In this document: positions 57,934-64,000 of the stretch, in pieces | Position numbering within the stretch: position 1 is the first letter of the stretch | Layout: each line of letters starts with the position of its first letter | DNA from: JBFWML01 sp050251635 | GTDB lineage: Bacteria > Campylobacterota > Campylobacteria > Campylobacterales > SZUA-545 | Assembly (NCBI GenBank): GCA_050251635.1 | Contig: JBFWML010000006.1 | Location: forward strand, 1 to 64,000 | DNA length: 64,000 nucleotides | Direction of reading: 5' to 3' | Notes under the pieces: model-generated | Told to the model about the DNA's origin: nothing | What the model saw: only the letters and a program-made list of their open reading frames with translations | Databases searched by the model: none | Made by a program: the position numbers and the translations under genes

Positions 57934-59085
57934 TTAGTGTGAATCAGGGAAATGCAAAATAAACTCCGCCCCCTCGCCCTTTTTGGAGCGCACGTCGATG
58001 CCGATGCGGTAGGTTTCGCACACCCCGCGCACAATATCCAGCCCAATCCCAAAGCCGCCCCGGTTGGCCTCGGCCCGTTGGTAGCGTTTGAAAATCCGCT
58101 CCCGCTCGGCCGGATCGATCCCCACCCCTTCGTCCTTTACCCGCAGCACGCCCTTTGCAAGCGCCACATGAACGCGCCCGCCCGTGTGGCTGTATTTGAC
58201 GGCGTTTTGCAGCAGGTTATCCACCAGCCGCGCGGCTAAGTTGGGATCGATGGCAAACTCGAAGGGGTGTAGATCGCTTTGGATTGTCACCTTTTTGACC
58301 GCCGCGAGCGGTTCGTGCCAGCCGATGCGCTCTTTGATCAGGGCCGCAAGATCGATCGGCGCGTCGGCGCGGGCGCTTTGATCGCGCATAAACAGGTGCG
58401 TGAGGTTTTCGTAGCTGCCCGCGATCGCCCGCGCCGCGGCGGTGATGCGGGCCATTTTTTTCGGATCGTCGCACTGCAGGTCCTTCAGGCTGAGCAGCAG
58501 CGACGACACCGGTGTGGCCAGCTCGTGGGTCGTATCCTGCACAAAGCGGTCGCGCCGCTGCATCTCCTCTTTGATGGGCCGCAAAAAGAGCTTTGAGAGC
58601 CAAAAGGCCACGGCGCAGACAAAGAGCGTCGTCAGGGTTAAAAAGGCGGCGATCGTCCAGCGAAGCCGGGAAAAAAGCGTCTGCAGGCTGTTCTCTTCCA
58701 CCACGACATACTTCACCCCCCAGTGCAGCCGCGCGCCGGTATCGACCCAGTAAAGCCGCCCGTTGTGGTTGAAAAAATCGCTTTTAAGCTGCAAGGACGG
58801 CACGTCGATCTCGGTGTAGATGGGCTGACCTGCGGCATCGTAAAGGCCGATTTTGAAGCGATCGCTCTTGGGCAGCTCCAGCCGCTCCAAACCCAGCATA
58901 TGCGCATCGATCACCGCCGCCGAGATGCGCGCGGCGTGGTGCTGCATCAAAAGCCGCTGGTTCTCCACCAGCCGGTTTTGCTCCATGCTGGCCGCCATAA
59001 AGGCGATCACGCCGATCAAAAAAAGCGTCGAGCCGGCATAGAGCGCTAAAAAGCGCAGCAGCGCCTTTTTTTCATAGCGGCTCAA
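57934..59085 (-). CDS. EnvZ/ArsS-like sensor histidine kinase
   Basis: A 383-residue kinase. A helix (~8-32), a small periplasmic domain (~33-140) and a second helix (~148-170) precede the H box. The H box is RRDRFVQDTTHELATPVSSL (His near 188), and the ATPase has LVDNLLQNAVKYSH, VKDEGVGI and GGFGIGLDIVRGVCE. The frame starts at a TTG, with no in-frame ATG before the first membrane helix. It overlaps the response-regulator gene by 14 bases, so it is translated with it. The periplasmic part is too short to name. A cognate pair with the upstream regulator is near certain. Confidence 0.88.
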   Translation of the reverse strand: MSRYEKKALLRFLALYAGSTLFLIGVIAFMAASMEQNRLVENQRLLMQHHAARISAAVIDAHMLGLERLELPKSDRFKIGLYDAAGQPIYTEIDVPSLQLKSDFFNHNGRLYWVDTGARLHWGVKYVVVEENSLQTLFSRLRWTIAAFLTLTTLFVCAVAFWLSKLFLRPIKEEMQRRDRFVQDTTHELATPVSSLLLSLKDLQCDDPKKMARITAAARAIAGSYENLTHLFMRDQSARADAPIDLAALIKERIGWHEPLAAVKKVTIQSDLHPFEFAIDPNLAARLVDNLLQNAVKYSHTGGRVHVALAKGVLRVKDEGVGIDPAERERIFKRYQRAEANRGGFGIGLDIVRGVCETYRIGIDVRSKKGEGAEFILHFPDSH

Positions 59086-59731
59086 GGGCGTATCCCAGAC
59101 CGCGGACGTTGCGGATAAGCTCCTTGCCCATGAGGCGGCGCAGGTTTTTGATGTAGGTGCGAAGCGTCGCGGCGTCGCGGGGTTCGTCGTAGGCGTAGAG
59201 GTTGCTCAGCAGCTCCTCCGTGCCCACGACGCGCCCGGCGTTTTTGATGAGATAGCCCAGCAGTTCGCCCTCTTTTTTACGCAGCGGCACGCTCTGCTTG
59301 CCCACCTGCAGGCGGTTAAGCCCCGGCATAAACACGACCCCCTCGGCCAGCGTGATATGGCTTTGATCCAGATGGCGGCTTTTGATGACGTGGGCCATGC
59401 GGGCATCGAGCTCTTCGTAGTCGAAGGGTTTTCGGATGTAATCATCCGCGCCCAGATCAAACCCGGCTTTTAAATCCTTGGAGCCCGATCGGGCGGTGAT
59501 AAAGATAGCCGGAGTCGTATTGCCCGTGCGGCGAAGCCCCTCAAGCAGCTCAAACCCGCTGATACCGGGCACGCTCACATCCAGCAGCAGCAGATCGAAG
59601 CGGTCTTTAAGCAGCACCGCCTCCGCCGCCGTTCCGTCGCTTTCGCGGGTGACGGCGTAACCCTGCTTTTGCAGGTGTTCTTCCAAAATATCGCCTAAAA
59701 CCGGGTCGTCTTCGAGCAGAAAAATTTTCAT
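59072..59731 (-). CDS. OmpR-family response regulator
   Basis: A 219-residue regulator. The receiver has E7-D8-D9 (MKIFLLEDDP), phospho-acceptor D51 (LLLLDVSVPG), T in IFITARS and K in YIRKPFDY. The output winged helix is canonical (LLGYLIKNAGRVVGTEELLS; DAATLRTYIKNLRRLMGKEL; VRGLGYALEPL). It precedes its kinase gene. There is no ribosome binding site: the ATG lies 5 bases after a TACAAT -10 box, suggesting a leaderless transcript. Target genes are not visible. Confidence 0.93.
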   Translation of the reverse strand: MKIFLLEDDPVLGDILEEHLQKQGYAVTRESDGTAAEAVLLKDRFDLLLLDVSVPGISGFELLEGLRRTGNTTPAIFITARSGSKDLKAGFDLGADDYIRKPFDYEELDARMAHVIKSRHLDQSHITLAEGVVFMPGLNRLQVGKQSVPLRKKEGELLGYLIKNAGRVVGTEELLSNLYAYDEPRDAATLRTYIKNLRRLMGKELIRNVRGLGYALEPL

Positions 59732-59736
59732 GCCCG

Positions 59737-59742
59737 ATTGTA
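59737..59742 (-). promoter_or_regulatory. -10 element just before the response-regulator start
   Basis: TACAAT on the minus strand, 5 bases before the ATG of the OmpR-family regulator and directly after the TonB-receptor stop codon. It matches the geometry of the two leaderless kinase genes at 7163 and 24090. Confidence 0.45.
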
Positions 59743-59746
59743 ACGC

Positions 59747-61813
59747 TTAAAACTTTGCCTGTACCCCCGCATAGGCCATGCGACCGCGCAGCTGGCCCCA
59801 GATATGACCCACGTCGTATTCGCCCGCGTCATCGTAAAAGAGCGGCGATTCGTCATCGGTCTGCAGGGTGTCAAAGAGGTTTTTGACCCCCGCATAAAGG
59901 CTTAGATTCTTATCCAGCGCCTTGGAAACCTTGACATCCACAATGCTAAAGGCCTTGGATTTTGTGCCCTTAGGGTCGCTCGCGGCATCGTCGTTAAAGC
60001 GATCGCCGTAACCGTATTCGCTCAAGTCCCGCTCGCCGATCCACGTCACATCCGCATTGGCCGACCAGCCGTTTGCCTCGTAATAAACTCCGGCCTTAAC
60101 CCGCTGTTCGATCGCCGCCACATCCTGATGGGCTTTGTACAAATCGTCATACTCAAACAGCTCGACGCCCGCCGAAAGGGTCAACGCATCGCTTAGCTGA
60201 TAGCTGCCCACCACATCCGCCGATCGCACCCAGACGGTTTTTTTCAGGTTCGTCAGGGTCGGCGTGCCGCTCTCTTCGTTGATATAGGCGATATTTTTCA
60301 GGTTGGTCTGCCCGATCGATGCGGTGACGCTGCTTTCGTGGCCGTCGAAACTCAGCGAATAAAGCAACGACTGCGACTCCTCGATCGCATCGATCGCCAC
60401 GCCAAACCCGCCGTTACCGATAATGCCGTGTTCGGATTCAAAAAAGGTCAAGGGTGAACGATACCCCATCCCCGCCGACAGGCGCGAAGTGAGGTGTTCA
60501 TTGTGGCTAAGGCGCGCGTGCAGACGCGGCACGATTAGCGTTTTGTCGATCTCGTTTTTCTTGGCCGTCTGGTCGATCCAGTCGGTAGTGATCTGCGTGG
60601 CCCGCAAAGCGCCGCCCAGCTCAAAGGCGTTTGTCACCAGCCACTCATCCTGCACATAAACGCCGATCGCCTGATAATCAAAACCGTCGGAGGGCTCGCT
60701 GCTAAAGGCGCTGGATTTGGAGCGCATTTTTTCCTGCTTCACGTCAATCCCGTAGGCGATTAGATGACTGTCGCCGATCGGTTGGCGCAGGCGCGCATCG
60801 GCAAAGTGGGTGGTGTCTTTGTTGTAGTAATCCAGCCCTTCGTACATGGAATCTTGAATCTGATCGGCCCCGGCGGCGGTGAGAATCAGCTGCTTATCGC
60901 CCAGGGGTTTGATCCAGCGGGCCAGCACCTCTTCGCGGGCGGTTTCGATCTTTTCGAGCGTGGCGATCGCATCGCCGGTATAGTTGTTGTTGACGTTGCC
61001 GCCCTCAAAGGCAACGTTGGTTTCGTCCCCTTCGCGCACCGCCCAGTTGTAGCGATCGGTCATCGGGCCGCCAAAGACGTTGGACTGAAAACGGTTGACA
61101 ATCAAATCAAGCTGCCCCGCTTCGTTGCCCAGCTCTTTGGTCAGGCGGGCCGAAACGGCGTGGTTGGCCAGCGCGGGCGCTTCGTTGACGCCGTTATTGT
61201 CGTTGTCCTCTTGATCGATAAAGTTGTAGTTGCCCCACACCACCGCGCGGGTTTTGCGATCATCGCTGACGGCGGTGCCGACCACCGCGTAGTTGCGATA
61301 CCCTTTTTCGCCGCCGCTTAAATCCAGCTCGACGCCGTTTTTGTGGGCTTGACGGGGGATGATGTTGACCGTACCGCCGATCGCTTCGGGGGCGCTTAAC
61401 GAGGCGCCCGGCCCGCGGGCGATATCGATGCGCTCCATCCCCACGGCAGGAATCGCGTCCATGCCGTAGTAGCTTGAAACCGTGGAGTGCAGCGGCACGC
61501 CGTGGTAAAGCACCGAGGTGTGTTCACCCTTGAGGCCGCCTAGCTGCACCCGCTTGATGGCGCACATGGAGCACGCGGTGGAGACGTTGACCCCCGGCTC
61601 TTTGTCGATGGCTTCAGCCAGCGTGCCCGCCTGTTTGTGTTCGATCCGCTCGCGGCTAATCACCTCGGTGCGCTCGATCGTATCGAGCAAAAAACTATTC
61701 TCCATCTGCGCATCGGCGTTGCCGCTCACCTCCAGTTTTCCCAATTCGTCCACCGACTGCGCCAAGGCCAGCGAACCCAGTAGCATACTCAAGACCCATC
61801 CCGATAATTTCAT
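59747..61813 (-). CDS. TonB-dependent outer-membrane receptor
   Basis: A 688-residue receptor. A signal peptide (MKLSGWVLSMLLGSLALAQS) is followed by a plug domain (ISRERIEHKQAGTLAEAIDK; ERIDIARGPGASLSAPEAIGG) and a 22-stranded barrel ending in a terminal aromatic (GRMAYAGVQAKF). The plug contains a CxxC (TACSMCAIKRVQLGGLKGEH). The ATG at 61813 is preceded by AAGGCTTC. A Fur-box-like sequence overlaps the promoter, and it diverges from feoAB, so iron (siderophore or other ferric complex) is the likely substrate. The exact ligand is not visible. Intact. Confidence 0.92.
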   Translation of the reverse strand: MKLSGWVLSMLLGSLALAQSVDELGKLEVSGNADAQMENSFLLDTIERTEVISRERIEHKQAGTLAEAIDKEPGVNVSTACSMCAIKRVQLGGLKGEHTSVLYHGVPLHSTVSSYYGMDAIPAVGMERIDIARGPGASLSAPEAIGGTVNIIPRQAHKNGVELDLSGGEKGYRNYAVVGTAVSDDRKTRAVVWGNYNFIDQEDNDNNGVNEAPALANHAVSARLTKELGNEAGQLDLIVNRFQSNVFGGPMTDRYNWAVREGDETNVAFEGGNVNNNYTGDAIATLEKIETAREEVLARWIKPLGDKQLILTAAGADQIQDSMYEGLDYYNKDTTHFADARLRQPIGDSHLIAYGIDVKQEKMRSKSSAFSSEPSDGFDYQAIGVYVQDEWLVTNAFELGGALRATQITTDWIDQTAKKNEIDKTLIVPRLHARLSHNEHLTSRLSAGMGYRSPLTFFESEHGIIGNGGFGVAIDAIEESQSLLYSLSFDGHESSVTASIGQTNLKNIAYINEESGTPTLTNLKKTVWVRSADVVGSYQLSDALTLSAGVELFEYDDLYKAHQDVAAIEQRVKAGVYYEANGWSANADVTWIGERDLSEYGYGDRFNDDAASDPKGTKSKAFSIVDVKVSKALDKNLSLYAGVKNLFDTLQTDDESPLFYDDAGEYDVGHIWGQLRGRMAYAGVQAKF

Positions 61814-61832
61814 GTGAAGCCTTTTTTTATTT

Positions 61833-61851
61833 GATAACAAGAATCATAACA
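61833..61851 (-). promoter_or_regulatory. Fur-box-like site upstream of the TonB receptor
   Basis: GATAACAAGAATCATAACA matches the 19-base Fur consensus GATAATGATAATCATTATC at 13 positions. It lies 20-38 bases before the receptor ATG. Confidence 0.55.
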
Positions 61852-61929
61852 AAAAGAGCGCCCTATTTCAACTATTTTGATATTCATTACTATTTACACT
61901 TCAGCGGCTTTTTAACCAACTTAATGGAT

Positions 61930-61948
61930 GATAACTAATATCATTATC
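61930..61948 (+). promoter_or_regulatory. Fur box upstream of feoAB
   Basis: GATAACTAATATCATTATC matches the Fur consensus at 15 of 19 positions and ends 17 bases before the feoA ATG, where it would block transcription when Fe2+ is plentiful. Confidence 0.7.
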
Positions 61949-61965
61949 TCGCAAAGGGGGATAAA

Positions 61966-62193
61966 ATGCTTCTATCCGATCTGAAAAAAGGCGAAAACGC
62001 CCTTGTCAAAACCCTCCACTGCGAAGGCGAGCTCAAAACCCGACTGCTTTCGCTGGGCTTGGGCCAGGGCGAAAAGGTCACCGTGCTTTCCAAAAGCGGC
62101 GGCGGCGCCACGGTGGAGGTGATGCTTTTTAGCGGCCGGCTGGCCCTGCGCAAAGGCGAAGCCAAGGCGATCGAAGTGGAAAAAGCCGCATGA
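61966..62193 (+). CDS. feoA: Ferrous-iron transport protein FeoA
   Basis: A 75-residue SH3-like protein (MLLSDLKKGENALVKTLHCE; KTRLLSLGLGQGEKVTVLSK), the cytoplasmic accessory of FeoB. Length is that of E. coli FeoA. The ATG follows AAAGGGGGATAAA. Its stop overlaps the feoB start (ATGA), so expression is coupled. A Fur box lies directly upstream. Confidence 0.95.
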   Translation: MLLSDLKKGENALVKTLHCEGELKTRLLSLGLGQGEKVTVLSKSGGGATVEVMLFSGRLALRKGEAKAIEVEKAA

Positions 62194-64000
62194 ATAAGGT
62201 GCGCGTGGCTCTGGTGGGCCAGCCCAATGTGGGTAAAAGTTCGCTGCTTAACGCCATCAGCGGCGCGAAGGTTCGCGTGGGGAACTTCCCCGGCGTCACC
62301 GTGGAAAAGGCCAGCGGCACGCTTAAATCGGGCAACACAATCATTGAGGTGATCGACCTGCCCGGGACCTATTCTTTAAGCGCCTATTCGCAGGAAGAGA
62401 AGGTCACCCGCGCCTTTTTGGAAAGCGGCGAATACGACCTGATCGTGCAGGTGATCGAAAGCGCCAATCTGGAGCGCAACCTCTCCCTGACCGCCGAACT
62501 GATGCACCTGAACAAACCCGCGCTCGTGGCACTGAACATGATGGACGAAGCGCGCAGCGAGGGGATTGAGATTGACGCAAAGCAGCTTTCGGAGATTTTG
62601 GGCCTGCCCGCCATCAAAGTCTCCGCCCGCACCGGCGAAGGGCTGAACACGCTCGTCGCCCGCATGGCCGACGCGCACAAATTCCCCGTGGGCGCCTCTA
62701 AACTGATCTACTCCGACACGATCGAAGAGGGGGCGGATAAAATCGCGGCGTTTTTAAAATCCTGCGGCGAGGACGCGGCGGTGCTGGGCAAACGTGATGC
62801 GCGCATGATCGCGCTCGATCTCATGGCCCAAAAACCCGAAACCTACCACCTCATTCACGATCATCCGCTTCTTAGCCGCCTGCAGCCGGTCATTAACGAA
62901 GCCCTTGAGGCGCTCTATCTGCGTTACAACACCCGCGATTTGCACGAGATTTTTCTGCTTGAACACCGCGCCTTTGCCCGGGGAGCCGCGCTGGAGGTGG
63001 TGCGCCGCCATGTGCCGCCTTTAAAGGAGGCGCTCACCGAAAGGATCGACCGCGTGCTGCTGCACCCGGTGCTGGGGATTCCGATCTTTTTGTTTTTTAT
63101 GTGGGGCCTGTTTCAGATGACCTTTACGCTGGGCGAAATTCCCATGGGGTGGCTGGAGGCGCTTTTTGGCGCGATGGCCGAAGGGGTGCGCACCGCCGTT
63201 ACCCACGAAGGCGCGGCGGGACTGCTGGCCGACGGCATTATCGGCGGCGTGGGCGCGGTGCTGATGTTTTTGCCCAACATTATGATTTTGTTTTTGGGCA
63301 TTGCGCTTTTGGAAACCACCGGTTATATGGCCCGCGCGGCCTTTTTGCTCGACGGTTTTCTGCACCGCTTCGGCTTGCACGGCAAAAGTTTTGTGCCGTT
63401 AGTCAGCGGTTTTGGCTGCTCGGTTCCCGCCTTTATGGCGGCGCGCACGCTCAAAAACGACCGCGATCGGCTGGTGACGCTGTTTATCATTAACTTTATG
63501 AGCTGCGGTGCGCGGCTTCCGGTGTATGTGCTCTTTATCGGCGCGTTTTTCCCGGCGGCCATGGCGGGCAACGTGCTGTTTGGTATTTATATTCTGGGCG
63601 CGCTGGTGGGGCTGATCATGGCCAAGGTGCTGCGAACCTTTTTTCTTAAAGGCCCGGACGAACCCTTTGTGATGGAGATGCCTCGCTACCGCCTGCCCTC
63701 TTTGCTGCTGGTCTGGACGGTGGTGTGGGGCAAGGCGGTCATGTATATGAAAAAGGCGGGCACCTTTATTTTGGCCGCAGCGGTGCTGATCTGGTTTGCC
63801 AGCAACTATCCGGCCTATGACAACCCCAACCTTGAAGGCGCGGCGCTGGCCGAGGCGCAGATGGAAAACAGCTATCTGGGCAAAGCGGGCATGGCGATCG
63901 AGCCGGTTTTTGCCCCGCTGGATTTTGACTGGCGCATGGGCGTGGCGCTGGTGAGCGGGCTGGCCGCCAAAGAGGTGGTGGTCTCCACCATGGGCGTGCT
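62190..64000 (+). CDS. feoB: Ferrous-iron transporter FeoB, truncated by the window
   Basis: The frame is open for 603 codons to the right edge. The N-terminal GTPase has G1 GQPNVGKSSLLNA, G2 region NFPGVTVE, G3 DLPGTYSL and G4 NMMD. A GDI-like spacer follows. The membrane part has two Gate motifs: PLVSGFGCSVPAFMAART with the pore cysteine, and the segment around FIINFMSCGARLPVYVLF. It imports Fe2+ across the inner membrane. No feoC is seen within the window. Nitrogenase synthesis gives the cell a high iron demand, so co-location is sensible but not proof of co-regulation. Confidence 0.97.
   Translation, partial: MNKVRVALVGQPNVGKSSLLNAISGAKVRVGNFPGVTVEKASGTLKSGNTIIEVIDLPGTYSLSAYSQEEKVTRAFLESGEYDLIVQVIESANLERNLSLTAELMHLNKPALVALNMMDEARSEGIEIDAKQLSEILGLPAIKVSARTGEGLNTLVARMADAHKFPVGASKLIYSDTIEEGADKIAAFLKSCGEDAAVLGKRDARMIALDLMAQKPETYHLIHDHPLLSRLQPVINEALEALYLRYNTRDLHEIFLLEHRAFARGAALEVVRRHVPPLKEALTERIDRVLLHPVLGIPIFLFFMWGLFQMTFTLGEIPMGWLEALFGAMAEGVRTAVTHEGAAGLLADGIIGGVGAVLMFLPNIMILFLGIALLETTGYMARAAFLLDGFLHRFGLHGKSFVPLVSGFGCSVPAFMAARTLKNDRDRLVTLFIINFMSCGARLPVYVLFIGAFFPAAMAGNVLFGIYILGALVGLIMAKVLRTFFLKGPDEPFVMEMPRYRLPSLLLVWTVVWGKAVMYMKKAGTFILAAAVLIWFASNYPAYDNPNLEGAALAEAQMENSYLGKAGMAIEPVFAPLDFDWRMGVALVSGLAAKEVVVSTMGV

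Noticed and set aside
1..64000. CRISPR arrays, rRNA, tRNA genes, insertion sequences and prophage modules
   Set aside because: No spaced direct repeats, conserved rRNA segments, cloverleaf-like T-loops, transposases or phage structural genes were noticed. The S24 repressor stands alone.

Overview
The window looks like chromosomal DNA of a diazotrophic member of the Campylobacterota (former Epsilonproteobacteria) with unusually high GC for that group. This is inference from gene content. The signs are: CetB/CetA-type energy-taxis genes; histidine kinases whose phospho-acceptor box reads HHWRQPL or HQWKQPL; chemoreceptors with a periplasmic CxxCH Tll0287-like (DUF3365) domain; NnrS; a FapA/DUF342 protein; and sigma70 promoters with a good TATAAT/TACAAT -10 but a poor -35. 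No rRNA, tRNA, IS element or CRISPR array was found. No stretch over 300 bases lacks a gene.

Layout. 1-2.4 kb: an edge-truncated unknown gene, MscS channel, YkgJ-type Cys-cluster protein and MntP. 2.4-9.2 kb: a signalling block with two response regulators, an HWE-type kinase, a dCache hybrid kinase and a divergent CHASE-PAS kinase. 9.2-10.7 kb: two exported unknowns of lower GC. 10.7-24 kb: the nitrogenase region. nifH, a 124-aa unknown, nifD and nifK form one unit. A chemoreceptor, a DUF683/Rop-like small protein, a GNAT protein, nifV and nifB follow on the same strand. Running divergently from nifB are a FdxN-type ferredoxin, a cysteine-less peroxiredoxin-like protein, a SIR2-like protein, ClpX, a PAS-like protein and a kinase. 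25-30.5 kb: lipoprotein, MarC, then glnK, amt, a short nifQ and pyk. 30.5-38.6 kb: haem-sensor kinase coupled to a radical SAM protein, a Kef-type antiporter, YwbE, NnrS, an autoregulated-looking Fic protein and an SRPBCC protein. 38.6-40.5 kb: an AT-rich membrane protein, an MNT antitoxin with a decayed HepT toxin, and VapBC. 40.5-46.2 kb: a Cus-type copper/silver efflux operon. 46.3-54.6 kb: cetB, cetA, a response-regulator protein, two duplicated DUF3365 chemoreceptors around a thioredoxin-like protein, and an S24 repressor. 54.7-59.7 kb: EAL protein, FapA and a two-component pair. 59.7-64 kb: TonB receptor diverging from feoAB, which runs off the window.

How it fits together. The nitrogenase structural genes, cofactor genes (nifB, nifV, nifQ), electron donor (fdxN), ammonium sensing and uptake (glnK, amt) and a ClpX copy lie within 20 kb. 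nifE, nifN and the nifS/nifU genes are not in the window. A 17-base motif of form TG-N5-TTTTTAA-Y-CA occurs upstream of nifH, between nifB and fdxN, upstream of amt and upstream of nifQ. It is the best candidate here for an undescribed nitrogen-regulatory site. Much of the rest is sensory: three haem-type DUF3365 sensors, energy taxis, six histidine kinases and a c-di-GMP protein, as expected of a redox-tuned microaerobe.
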